This document shows positions 27,303 to 36,047 of a stretch of DNA of 64,000 bases, one piece after another (the first letter of the stretch is position 1; every line of letters starts with the position of its first letter). A program made the position numbers and the translations under genes. Under the pieces are notes generated by a model. It was not told the origin of the DNA and made no database searches. It saw only the letters and a list, made by a program, of their open reading frames with translations. Origin of the DNA: JADHLJ01 sp038118725 (GTDB lineage Bacteria > Pseudomonadota > Alphaproteobacteria > Thalassobaculales > Thalassobaculaceae); the NCBI GenBank assembly GCA_038118725.1, contig JAYOIK010000009.1, positions 15,916 to 79,915 of the forward strand, given 5' to 3'.

Positions 27303-27659
27303 ATGCAACATCATCCAACCGCCCATCTCGCCGAAGCCGCCGACCGCCGAGGCCATCGGCGCATCAGCGCGCCCATGACGATCGTGATCGGCAACACCCC
27401 CTACGCGATCGACAACTGGAGCCTCGACGGGATGAAGATCGCGAACTATTACGGCGCGCTCCAGCCTCCGGATCGCGCCGAGGTTAAGGTCCTTGTGCCG
27501 ACCGCCGGTCCAGGCGCCCTGTTTCAGGCGACCGCCGAGGTGAAACGCTATGATCCGAGCGATGTTTCCCTTTCGATTGCATTGGAAGGTCTGGACATGC
27601 TGGCTCGGGCGACGTTGAATCGCTACCTGCATGAGCGAATGGCCCATGGCCAGGCATAG
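27303..27659 (+). CDS. PilZ-domain protein
   Basis: This 118-residue protein consists almost entirely of a PilZ-like domain. It has an arginine cluster (DRRGHRR, residues 14-20) followed by DNWSLDG at 37-43, which corresponds to the RxxxR and D/NxSxxG motifs that bind cyclic di-GMP. An AGAGGT site precedes the ATG. It probably acts as a c-di-GMP effector; the partner is unknown. The next gene starts 20 bases downstream. Confidence 0.75.
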   Translation: MQHHPTAHLAEAADRRGHRRISAPMTIVIGNTPYAIDNWSLDGMKIANYYGALQPPDRAEVKVLVPTAGPGALFQATAEVKRYDPSDVSLSIALEGLDMLARATLNRYLHERMAHGQA

Positions 27660-27678
27660 TTGGCAAACACGGATCGCG

Positions 27679-28269
27679 ATGAGTCGCCAAGATTCTCCGA
27701 GCGGATTTCAAACGAGCCCCCGGACGACCGGACGGGGAAAGGGTCGTCTCGACCGCCCGGCGACGGCTTTCGAACTCCTGCGCGCGCCGATGCCCGGCGA
27801 GGAGCCCCGAGAACGGCCGGAACCGACCTTCGCCAGTCTTAAAAAACACACCGCCGAGGAACGCGCTCAGGAGATTGTCGATCATCTGAAGGAGATGATC
27901 CTCAATCCAGAGCGCGGCGACGGCAAGACCGGCATGAACTATCGCGACTGGTCCAAGACCGCGCGCAAGGAAATCACCAAGGCCGTGCGCGAGGCCGAAA
28001 CCAGCGCCGCGTTCCGCGAGTTCATGTCGGCCAACCGGCTCGGCGGCCTCGCGGTGCGCATGGGCTTTCTACTCCTCGCCGCCGTATGCTCCTTCGCCGC
28101 CTTCTGGTACGGCATTCTGTTCATCTGGCGGGAGTACGGCCCGATCTGGGGCCTCGGCGCGACGCTCTCGGCCTTCGGTCTCTCCATCGCCTTCACCGCC
28201 GCCGGCCTGCTTTACGGCGGCGAGCGGCGCGACGATGCCAAGCGCCAGGCGATCGATCGGTATCGCTAG
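27679..28269 (+). CDS. Membrane protein of unknown function
   Basis: This protein of about 196 aa has a disordered, Arg/Pro-rich N-terminus, a charged helical middle (KKHTAEERAQEIVDHLKEMI) and two hydrophobic helices near residues 120-143 and 150-175, with a charged C-terminus. I do not recognise a family. It follows the PilZ gene closely and may be its partner. Upstream in-frame ATGs at 27631 and 27646 overlap the PilZ gene, so the exact start is uncertain. Confidence 0.7.
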   Translation: MSRQDSPSGFQTSPRTTGRGKGRLDRPATAFELLRAPMPGEEPRERPEPTFASLKKHTAEERAQEIVDHLKEMILNPERGDGKTGMNYRDWSKTARKEITKAVREAETSAAFREFMSANRLGGLAVRMGFLLLAAVCSFAAFWYGILFIWREYGPIWGLGATLSAFGLSIAFTAAGLLYGGERRDDAKRQAIDRYR

Positions 28270-28307
28270 CCGGAGCCAATCCGTCGCCGTATCATTTCTC
28301 CGCCCCC

Positions 28308-29150
28308 TCAACTCAGCCGGATCAGCACCGCGCCGCCGGCGATGACGAGGCCCGAGACTAGGCGACGCCGGGTCGGGCGTTCCTTCAGGACCACGACCGA
28401 GATGATCAGGACGAAGAGGATCGAGGTCTCGCGGAGCGCGGCAACGGCGGCGACCGGGGCCAGCGTCATGGCCCAAAGCGCCAGAACGTAGGAGCCGGCG
28501 GTGCCGAGCCCACCGATCAGGCCGGCACGATAGCGGCGTCGGACCAGGCGGGTGAAATCCGCGCGCCGCGCCGCCAGCGCCCAGAGCACCAGCGGGGTCG
28601 AGGCCAGGACGAAGATCCAAAGCGTATAGGCGACGGGCGAGCCGGAGGCTCGCACCCCGATCCCGTCGACCATCGTGTAGGCGCAGATAACCACCGCGTT
28701 GGCCAAGGCGAAGCCGATCGCCGCGCGGCTTCGCAGCAGCAGGTCCCCGCGCTCGAAGGCGAGGCTGATGACCCCGCCCGAGATCAGCGCGATCCCGGCC
28801 CAGCGCGCCGCCGGCAGGATCTCGCCGATCAGCGGCCCGCTGGCCATCGCGATCAAGAGCGGGGCGGTCCCCCGCATGACCGGATAGGCGCTGCTCATGT
28901 CGCCATGGCGATAGGCGGCGGCCAGGAGGATGAAGTAGACGATCTGCAGCACCGCCGAGGCGGCGAGATAGGGCCAGCTTTCCGGGCTCGGCGCCGACAG
29001 AAACGGCAAGGCCAGCGCGCCGATAAGGCCGCAGCCTCCGGCCACCATGATCGTATTCAGCAGCTTATCATCGGCGGCCTTGAGCAGCGCGTTCCAGCTC
29101 GCGTGGATCAGCGCCGAGAGCAGGACAATCAGGACAACCGACGTTGTCAT
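28308..29150 (-). CDS. EamA/DMT family transporter
   Basis: This inner-membrane protein of 280 aa has ten hydrophobic helices arranged as two EamA repeats: the first starts near LIHASWNALLKA, the second near GFALANAVVICAYTMVDG. Such carriers export or import small metabolites such as amino acids or drugs; the substrate is not predictable. The ATG at 29150 is preferred to a GTG nine bases upstream. It marks the start of the catabolic region. Confidence 0.88.
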   Translation of the reverse strand: MTTSVVLIVLLSALIHASWNALLKAADDKLLNTIMVAGGCGLIGALALPFLSAPSPESWPYLAASAVLQIVYFILLAAAYRHGDMSSAYPVMRGTAPLLIAMASGPLIGEILPAARWAGIALISGGVISLAFERGDLLLRSRAAIGFALANAVVICAYTMVDGIGVRASGSPVAYTLWIFVLASTPLVLWALAARRADFTRLVRRRYRAGLIGGLGTAGSYVLALWAMTLAPVAAVAALRETSILFVLIISVVVLKERPTRRRLVSGLVIAGGAVLIRLS

Positions 29151-29271
29151 CGGCGCCACCCTTGTGAGAGCGCGGAAAGAGGGGATGTCCCGCGCCGGAG
29201 GTCGTCCTTCATTCCCTGGTCACCCAACTGATCAGGCGCCCTTGCGGGCCGTTTGACGGTCCCCCTTCGCT

Positions 29272-29375
29272 GTCGTCTTGGCGCAAGGCGGGACCTCGCG
29301 GCGGAGATACAAGCGAGGAAGTCTCCGACGGCGGTCGCGGGCCCGGACCAGGGCCCTGCCGTTCGCCAGGGCGAC
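29272..29375. repeat. Intergenic inverted-repeat element, copy A
   Basis: The element is bounded by GTCGTCTTGGCGCAAGGC at 29272 and the near reverse complement GCCGTTCGCCAGGGCGAC ending at 29375. Each end can itself form a small hairpin. The same ends, 10 kb away, bound copy B at 39363-39474. It fills the gap between the EamA gene and an LLM gene and encodes nothing recognisable. Confidence 0.65.
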
Positions 29376-29430
29376 GATATGTAACCCCGGACCACGAAAG
29401 CCCTTCCCGCACCGATCCCCCGGCGTGGGC

Positions 29431-30690
29431 TCAGTCGTCGCCGGCGGCCTCGGCCTTGTCGCCGGTCGCGGCGGCGGCTTCCTTGGCGGCCATCATCGCC
29501 TTCAACTCGTCCGGGCTCAGCCTCACGATGTCCTTGTTCTGGTGGCTGAAGATATTGTAGCCCTCGGTATCCAGATCCTCGAGCACGACGCGCCGGTTCA
29601 TCACGTCATCCTTCCAGGCGTCTTGCTGGGGCTGGCGCTCATGAAATTCCGGCATCACTTCCTTGGCGAACAGTTCCAGACTGTCGCAAATGTCCTGATG
29701 GCTGGTCTTGCCGGCCTGGTTCAGCAGGATGATCTGATCGACATGCGCCTCCTCGAACATGCGCAGCCGCTTGCGGATGGTCTCCGGAGAGCCGATCAAC
29801 CCGCTTTCCAGGGCCTTGGCCTCCTGCTCGCTGCCGCGCCAGTCCTGATAGGCGGCCCAGAGATCGCCGGTGCCGGGGGCCTCGATCCCCTTGCGCCCGT
29901 AATAGCCGAGCGCGAAGACGAAGAAGGTCCAGCCCGACGCCTTCTCGCGCGCCTCCTCGTCGGTCTCGGCGCACATAAAGCCGTTGACCATGGCGATATT
30001 GGGATTCTCCGGATAGTCCGTGAGCCGGTTCGGCTGGTTTAGCAAGGCGTTGTAATAGCGATGCACCCAGGCCCGGGCCGCCTCGGGCGAGACGAAGGTG
30101 AAGCCGAGCGCGCCCATGCCCCACTCGCCCGCATTGGCGATGGTCTGGATATTCGAGCAGGCGACCCAAAGCGGTGGGTGCGGTTTCTGATACGGCTTCG
30201 GCACCACGTTGCGGGCCGGGAAGTCGTGGAATTCGCCGTGGAACTCCCAATCGGTCTTGGTGAACATCGGGATGATCGCCTTGACCGCCTCCTCCCAGCG
30301 GTCGCGCTTGCTGCGGACCTGGACGCCGAAGGGATGCAGTTCCGCCGGCCCGGCGCCCTCGCCCATGCCGAGCTCGACCCGCCCGCCCGAGAGCAGGTCC
30401 AAGGTCGACACTTTCTCCGCGACCCGATGCGGCTGGTTGGTGGTGGTCTGGATCACCCCATGGCCGAGCCGGATATTCCTGGTCCGCTGGCTGGCCGCGC
30501 CGAGAAACACCTCGGGCGCCGCGCAGTGGGAGTATTCCTCGAGAAAGTGGTGCTCCACCGCCCAGGCATAGTCATAGCCGAGCCGGTCCGCCAACTCGAT
30601 CTGGGAGAGCGCGTTATCGAGCAATGTCCGCTCGCTCTCGTCGGTCCAGGGGCGCGGTAGCTGCAGCTCGTAGAAGATGCCGAATTTCAT
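29431..30690 (-). CDS. LLM class flavin-dependent monooxygenase
   Basis: This 419-residue luciferase-like oxidoreductase begins MKFGIFYELQLPRPW and has the WAVEHHFLEEYSHCAAPEVF block typical of bacterial luciferase-like flavin monooxygenases. It has a long C-terminal extension rich in Ala, Glu and Lys. It probably uses reduced FMN from a separate reductase, which is not encoded nearby. The substrate is unknown. Confidence 0.88.
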   Translation of the reverse strand: MKFGIFYELQLPRPWTDESERTLLDNALSQIELADRLGYDYAWAVEHHFLEEYSHCAAPEVFLGAASQRTRNIRLGHGVIQTTTNQPHRVAEKVSTLDLLSGGRVELGMGEGAGPAELHPFGVQVRSKRDRWEEAVKAIIPMFTKTDWEFHGEFHDFPARNVVPKPYQKPHPPLWVACSNIQTIANAGEWGMGALGFTFVSPEAARAWVHRYYNALLNQPNRLTDYPENPNIAMVNGFMCAETDEEAREKASGWTFFVFALGYYGRKGIEAPGTGDLWAAYQDWRGSEQEAKALESGLIGSPETIRKRLRMFEEAHVDQIILLNQAGKTSHQDICDSLELFAKEVMPEFHERQPQQDAWKDDVMNRRVVLEDLDTEGYNIFSHQNKDIVRLSPDELKAMMAAKEAAAATGDKAEAAGDD

Positions 30691-30754
30691 GGCGTGGTCC
30701 TTGGTGTCTTGGTTTGTGTCCGACGATGCTCAAAGCATAGCACGAAGTGGGCGC

Positions 30755-31513
30755 CTACCCTTTTTTCTTCAGAAACGCCGCCATGACCTCCTGGGGTTGG
30801 CCCTTGGCGTAGGCTTCCTGTTGGCCGAGGACGCCGGCGCGGAAGGTCTCGTCGAAACCCGCCAGCGCGATCTCGCGGAACCGGGCCTTGGTGCGGGCCC
30901 AGGCCACCGATGGTTTGTCGGCGAAACTTCGGGCGATCTCCCGCGCCTTGGGGAGCAGGTCCTCGGGCTCGACCAGATGGTTGATCAGCCCCCATTCCCT
31001 GGCCTCCTCGGCGCCGAGCAAGCGGCCGGTCATCGAGAGGTCCTGGTTGCGCGACCAGCCGAGATGCAGGCTCATCCAATAGGCCCCCATGATCGAGGGA
31101 ATGCCGGCGTTGATCTCCGGTTGGCCCATGCGGGTGCCGGGATGGGCGACGCGCTGGTCCGAGACCAGGGCCATCTGAAACCCACCGCCCGCCGCGACGC
31201 CGTTCAACGCCGCGATCACCGGTTTCCCGGTCAGCAGAATCTGTCTGTAGATGTTGCAGACCGCGCCGAACCAGCTCTCGATCTCATGCACTTGCACACC
31301 GTGCGCCTCGGCGAGATCGACCCCGGCGCAGAAAGAGCGATTGCCGGCCCCGGTCAGCACGATCCCGTCCACCGCCGCGTCCGCGTCCAGCGCGATCAGG
31401 CCATCGGCGATGCCGCGCGCCAGTTCCACGGTAAGCGCGTTGAGATTATCCGGACGGTTCAGCCGCAAAACGGCGATGCGGTCGGCGGTCTCGATCTCGA
31501 TGACATTGGACAT
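30755..31513 (-). CDS. Enoyl-CoA hydratase/isomerase family protein
   Basis: This 252-residue crotonase-fold enzyme has the oxyanion-hole segments NRSFCAGVDL and VAAGGGFQMAL, and a Glu in QPEINAGIPSIMG at the position of the catalytic glutamate. Members hydrate or isomerise acyl-CoA double bonds. It is upstream of the LLM gene on the same strand with a 64-base gap. The exact substrate is unknown. Confidence 0.9.
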   Translation of the reverse strand: MSNVIEIETADRIAVLRLNRPDNLNALTVELARGIADGLIALDADAAVDGIVLTGAGNRSFCAGVDLAEAHGVQVHEIESWFGAVCNIYRQILLTGKPVIAALNGVAAGGGFQMALVSDQRVAHPGTRMGQPEINAGIPSIMGAYWMSLHLGWSRNQDLSMTGRLLGAEEAREWGLINHLVEPEDLLPKAREIARSFADKPSVAWARTKARFREIALAGFDETFRAGVLGQQEAYAKGQPQEVMAAFLKKKG

Positions 31514-31608
31514 TGTATGTTTCTCGAATGGTTACGGGACAAAGTGGCTGTTGGCCGAGCCGGCGGGCGAGTGATAGCGTAGCGCATCGTACCGTTGCCT
31601 TGCAGCCA

Positions 31609-32472
31609 ATGAATGCCGATATCCGATCGCGACCTGGATTACCTTGCGTCCTTGAAAGCCCCGTCGCCGGCGTTTGGCCGCGGGCTTTTCGGGGAGAGGT
31701 CCGACGGCTGGAGGCCCTGCTCGGGGTCGAGATTCCGCCCCAGGCGATATTGCCATTGTTTTCCATCGGCGTTTCCGGACGTCGGCGCATGGCGCTGTCC
31801 CGATTGGGGTTGAAGGCAAGCGGACAAGTGTCCCGTGGCCCATTCGAGGGCCTGAAGCTCGCGGAAGATCATCGGATCGGAGAACTTTCGGTCGCGAAAC
31901 TGCTCGGCGTTTATGAGCATGAGTTGCGCGCGGCGATCTCCGCGACGGATCACTGGGAACGCGTGGTCAATATAGGCTCGGCCGAGGGATATTACGCCGT
32001 CGGGTTCGCCAGGCGCGTGCCCGAGCGGCGCGTAACCGCATACGACATCGACGCCAATGCCCAAACCGCGACGACACGGACCGCGGCTCTCAACGAGGTC
32101 GCGGACCGAGTGACCGTCTTGTCGGAATGCACTCCCGAAGCCTTGCTGGAGCACGCCGACGCCGGGGCGTTGTTCTGGATTGATATCGAGGGCGCGGAAA
32201 GGGAGTTGCTATCGACCGCGCCGCCCGCGCGTCTCGCCGGGTAGGATCTGCTGGTGGAAACGCATTTTCAGTCCGGCGCTTTCACGGGATTGGCCGTGGC
32301 GCGCCACTTCCAGGAAACCCATGACATCACCGTCATCCGGCAATCGGAAATCCAGCCGGACGAGGTTCCCGAGTTTCTTTCCCTCGCCCCACTCGACCGG
32401 CACCTGATCATGCTGGAACACACCACCCCCGCCCCGTGGCTTTGGATGCGCGGGCGCGGCGCGCGGCGGTGA
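31609..32472 (+). pseudogene. FkbM-like SAM methyltransferase broken by an in-frame TAG
   Basis: The reading frame from 31609 encodes a methyltransferase-like protein with a SAM-binding motif (VVNIGSAEGYYAVGFAR) and WIDIEGAE. It meets a TAG at 32242-32244. The same frame then continues, open and protein-like, with DLLVETHF and LDRHLIMLEHTTPAPWLW to the stop at 32470-32472. The whole would be about 287 residues. One base change (for example AAG, TAC or CAG to TAG) explains the break. It may be a recent pseudogene, a sequencing error or, less likely, readthrough. Confidence 0.7.
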
Positions 32473-32479
32473 CCGCGCC

Positions 32480-33676
32480 TCAGATCACCCCTTCGTCATG
32501 CAGGCGCGCGAGTTCCTGGGGATCCTTGCCGCAAATCTCGCCCAACAGCGCGTCGGTATGCTCGCCCAGCATCGGTGGGCGCTTGATGTCGGCCGGTGAG
32601 GCCGAGAGCTTCACCGGACAGCCGACCATCTGGTAGGTGCCGCGCGGCGGGTAATCGAGATCCATGACCATCTCGCGCTCTTTCAGATGCGGGTCCTCGA
32701 AGATCTCGCCGGTATCCTGACAGGCGCCGCAGGGCACCCCGGCGTCTCCGAGGATCTTCATCGCCTCGTGCTTGGTTTTCTGGCGGGTCCAGCCCTCGAT
32801 GATCGGGTTCAGGGTGTCACGGTTCTCCCAGCGCGCCTCGGTGGTGGCGTAGCGCGGATCGTCGATAATGTCGGGCCGCTCGATCGCGCCGCAAAAGGCT
32901 TTCCACATCTGCTGCTGGGCGAAGACGAAGATATAGTCGTTCGGACCGCCCGGCGCGCAAGGATAGGTCGAGCCCGGCACGTTGCGGCCGAGCTGGTTGC
33001 CGGTGCGCGGCTGCACGCCGCCGAGACGCTGATGGTCGCGCAGGCTAATGCGCATGAGATTGACCACGCTGTCCTGCATCGAAACCTCGACCTCCTGGCC
33101 CTTGCCGGTGGCGTGACGCTGTTGCAGGGCCGCGAGGATGCCGATCGCCATATGCATGCCGGTGCCGGAATCGCCGATCGCCGGCCACACGAAGGTCGGT
33201 GGATTGTCGGGAAAGCCAGTGGCGCACATGGCCCCGCCCATGGCCTGGGCAATCGGCTCGAAGCTCTTGAAACCGCTATAGGGCCCGTAGGTGCCGAAGC
33301 CCTTGATGGTGGCGTAAATCAGCCGTTCGTTAACCTTGGAGAGCACGTCATAGCCGAGCCCGAGCCGGTCCAGCGCGCCGGGGCCGAAATTCTCGACCAG
33401 CACGTCGGCGGAGGCGATCACCTCCTTGAACATCGCCTTGCCCTCGTCGGTCTTGAGGTTGAGTGTCAGGCTCTGTTTGTTGGCGTTCAGGATCAGAAAG
33501 AACAGGCTGTCGCTGTCGGGCTTGTCCTTCATGTTGGTGCGCGCCACGTCGCCCTTGCCCGGCTCCTCCAGCTTGATCACCTCGGCGCCGAGCCAGGCCA
33601 GCATCTGGGTGCAGGCGGGACCCGCCTGGTTGTGGGTCATGTCGATGACGCGGATACCCTCGAGCGCCTTACTCAT
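32480..33676 (-). CDS. CaiB/BaiF (family III) CoA-transferase, formyl-CoA transferase-like
   Basis: This 398-residue enzyme has the family start (RVIDMTHNQAGPACTQML) and the catalytic Asp in VSMQDSVVN. The following RISLRDHQRL and GPNDYIFVFAQ segments resemble formyl-CoA transferase (Frc). Such enzymes move CoA between carboxylic acids. No oxalyl-CoA decarboxylase lies beside it, so a role in oxalate use is doubtful. AAGGAG precedes the ATG. Confidence 0.88.
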   Translation of the reverse strand: MSKALEGIRVIDMTHNQAGPACTQMLAWLGAEVIKLEEPGKGDVARTNMKDKPDSDSLFFLILNANKQSLTLNLKTDEGKAMFKEVIASADVLVENFGPGALDRLGLGYDVLSKVNERLIYATIKGFGTYGPYSGFKSFEPIAQAMGGAMCATGFPDNPPTFVWPAIGDSGTGMHMAIGILAALQQRHATGKGQEVEVSMQDSVVNLMRISLRDHQRLGGVQPRTGNQLGRNVPGSTYPCAPGGPNDYIFVFAQQQMWKAFCGAIERPDIIDDPRYATTEARWENRDTLNPIIEGWTRQKTKHEAMKILGDAGVPCGACQDTGEIFEDPHLKEREMVMDLDYPPRGTYQMVGCPVKLSASPADIKRPPMLGEHTDALLGEICGKDPQELARLHDEGVI

Positions 33677-33723
33677 GATCTGTCTCCTTTTCGCGGGTCG
33701 CCCGCGCTGGTTCCCTTGGGGTT

Positions 33724-34722
33724 TCAGTTTGGGCGAAGCTCGCCCATCGTCGTCTGGGTCGGGTCGACGAATTCAACATTCGGATCGCCGGTGCGGCCAT
33801 AGGCCCACCAGACCTTGAGCCCGAACAGGGTTTTCAAGCGGTCCGAGGCATTGGCCAGGATCTCGCGGTCCATGGCGATTGTGTAGTTGACCTGGGGCCG
33901 ATATTGCGGGCCGCAATAGGTCAGGATCATCGCCGTGCGGCTATCGTTCGAGCGGTTATCTCCGGTGCCGTGCCAGACCCGGCCATCGGTGATGATGGCG
34001 GTGCCCGCCGGTCCCTCGGCGGCCACGGTCTCGACATCCGCGTCGCGCACGGGGTCGGGATGGCGGCCGGCCAGATGACTGCCCGGCACGATCCGGGTGC
34101 CGCCATTGGCGTCGGTGAAGGCGTCCATCATGATCAGCACGTTGGAAACCGCGGCCGGCGCCAGCATGTCGGAGGTATCCGGGCGGTCCGGATCGGCGTC
34201 GAACCGGGTGCGGGTCATCGAGCCGACCGGCAGGTTGCGGCGCCCCGGTCGCGTCGGCTCCGGCGCCCACCACTGATCGGTATGCAGGTTCATCTTGATG
34301 CCGCCAGGCTTCGCCGTGTTGGCCGAGAACGAGGAAAGCTGAAACTCCTCGCCCAAAACATAGCCGACCATCTCGTTGATATGGTCGAGCTCGAGCACGT
34401 CCAGGAACACCGCGCCCTTGTTCGGCAACAGCCAGACCCGTTGGTTAATCCCGCCGTTGGCGGCGGTGAAGGCCTCGGGCCGGAGCCTGCCTTTCTCGTC
34501 GCGGAACTGACCCCATTGCTGGGTCGGCCCGCCATCCTCGAAGGCCATGCCGCGTTGCAGCTCGGCCGCCGCCTGCTCGTTGATCCGCTCCCGGGCGCGC
34601 GAGAACAGCGGCTCCTCCAGGGCGCCCTCCAGCAACCCATAGCCCCAGGCGTCGATATCGGCGCGTACCCGGTCCCGGTCTCGGGTCGGCTTGGGAAGAT
34701 CCGCGCGGGTCCAGCTTCTCAT
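33724..34722 (-). CDS. Phytanoyl-CoA dioxygenase (PhyH) family protein
   Basis: This Fe(II)/2-oxoglutarate dioxygenase of about 332 aa has the iron ligands HxD in NLHTDQWW and a distal His in VWHGTGDN, followed by an Arg for 2-oxoglutarate (SRTAM). GGAGG lies nine bases before the ATG at 34722, which I take as the start. It is 47 bases upstream of the CoA-transferase gene on the same strand, so the two may form an operon. The substrate is unknown. Confidence 0.88.
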   Translation of the reverse strand: MRSWTRADLPKPTRDRDRVRADIDAWGYGLLEGALEEPLFSRARERINEQAAAELQRGMAFEDGGPTQQWGQFRDEKGRLRPEAFTAANGGINQRVWLLPNKGAVFLDVLELDHINEMVGYVLGEEFQLSSFSANTAKPGGIKMNLHTDQWWAPEPTRPGRRNLPVGSMTRTRFDADPDRPDTSDMLAPAAVSNVLIMMDAFTDANGGTRIVPGSHLAGRHPDPVRDADVETVAAEGPAGTAIITDGRVWHGTGDNRSNDSRTAMILTYCGPQYRPQVNYTIAMDREILANASDRLKTLFGLKVWWAYGRTGDPNVEFVDPTQTTMGELRPN

Positions 34723-34890
34723 GGCGATCATCCTCCTGATGTTTGGCTGATGTTTGGCCGAAAGGATGCTCCCGGCGGATTTTCCCCGCAAGCCGCCGCG
34801 CCGATGGCTTGACGACTCATGCCCGGATCATCCCATATCTGGTGGGAACGAATTCAAACCACCCCGGCCCGACCGGACAGGAGAAGACCG

Positions 34891-36039
34891 ATGAAGATGA
34901 AAGCCGCCGTCCTGCGCGAAACCGGCGCCAAGCGCCCCTACGCGACCTCCGAGCCCGTGCGGATCGAGGAAGTGGAACTCGACCCACCGCAAGACGGAGA
35001 GCTTCTCATCAAGATCGCCGGCGGCGGGCTCTGCCATTCCGACCTTTCGGTGATCAACGGCAACCGGGCGCGCCCGATGCCGCTGGTTCTCGGCCACGAG
35101 GGGTCGGGCGAGGTCGTCGAGGTCGGCCGGGGCGTGCGCGACATCAAGGTCGGCGACCCCATCGTCTTCCAGTTTTCGGCGTCCTGCGGCCTCTGTGGCA
35201 ATTGCCTCGGCGGGCGCCCGCAGCTCTGCACCACCCACGGCGTGGCGCGGGCCAAGGGACACCTGATGGCCGGCGGCAGCCGCCTCAGGGATGCTGACGG
35301 TGTCGAGATCGCGCATCAATCCGGGGTCTCCTGCTTCGCCGAATACGCGGTGATCGACCGAGGCACGGCGGTCAAGGTCGACAAGGACTTGCCGCTGGCC
35401 GATGCCGCGATCTTCGGTTGCGCGGTGATGACCGGGGTCGGCGCGGTGCTGAACACGGCGCGCATCCGGGCCGGTGACACGGTGGCCTGCGTCGGGCTCG
35501 GAGGGGTCGGCCTGAACGGCCTGATGGGCGCCAAGGTCGCCGGCGCGGAGAAGATCATCGCCGTGGATATCAGTGACGACCGGCTCGGCCTGGCCCGGCA
35601 GCTCGGCGCGACCCACACCGTCAACGCCCGTGACGAGGATCACGTCCAGCAAATCCTCGACATCAGCAATGGCGGCGTCGACTATGCCTTCGAATTCTCG
35701 GGCACCATCGCGGCGACCGAGACCTGCTACAAGTCCCTGCGCGCCGGCGGGGAGGTGATCGTGGTCGGCTTGGTGCCGAATACCGGCGCCAATGCCAAGC
35801 TGTTCTCGTTCAACCCCGGCGATATCGTGAACTCGGAGAAGGCGATCCGCGGCAGCTACATGGGCAGCTGTGTACCGGTGCGCGACATCCCCCGCTATAT
35901 CGAGCTGTATCGCCAGGGCCGTCTGCCGGTGGATCAGCTGATCAATCGCAGCATCGGCTTCGACGAGGTGAATGACGGGTTCGACCGGCTCGCCGACGGC
36001 CTGGCGATCCGCCAGATCCTCGAACCGCACCGCGCCTGA
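34891..36039 (+). CDS. Zinc-dependent alcohol dehydrogenase
   Basis: This medium-chain dehydrogenase of 382 aa resembles the class III/NDMA-type branch. It has the catalytic zinc ligands Cys (GGGLCHSDLS) and His/Glu (VLGHEGSGEVVEVG), the structural zinc cysteines (SCGLCGNCLGGRPQLC) and the GLGGVGLNG nucleotide motif. AGGAG lies before the ATG. It diverges from the PhyH gene. Confidence 0.92.
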   Translation: MKMKAAVLRETGAKRPYATSEPVRIEEVELDPPQDGELLIKIAGGGLCHSDLSVINGNRARPMPLVLGHEGSGEVVEVGRGVRDIKVGDPIVFQFSASCGLCGNCLGGRPQLCTTHGVARAKGHLMAGGSRLRDADGVEIAHQSGVSCFAEYAVIDRGTAVKVDKDLPLADAAIFGCAVMTGVGAVLNTARIRAGDTVACVGLGGVGLNGLMGAKVAGAEKIIAVDISDDRLGLARQLGATHTVNARDEDHVQQILDISNGGVDYAFEFSGTIAATETCYKSLRAGGEVIVVGLVPNTGANAKLFSFNPGDIVNSEKAIRGSYMGSCVPVRDIPRYIELYRQGRLPVDQLINRSIGFDEVNDGFDRLADGLAIRQILEPHRA

Positions 36040-36047
36040 CCGGGCAC

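Noticed and set aside
26919..27647. 242-residue minus-strand open frame across the zinc-ribbon and PilZ genes
   Set aside because: It spans two small sense genes with good motifs and start sites, and itself looks random.
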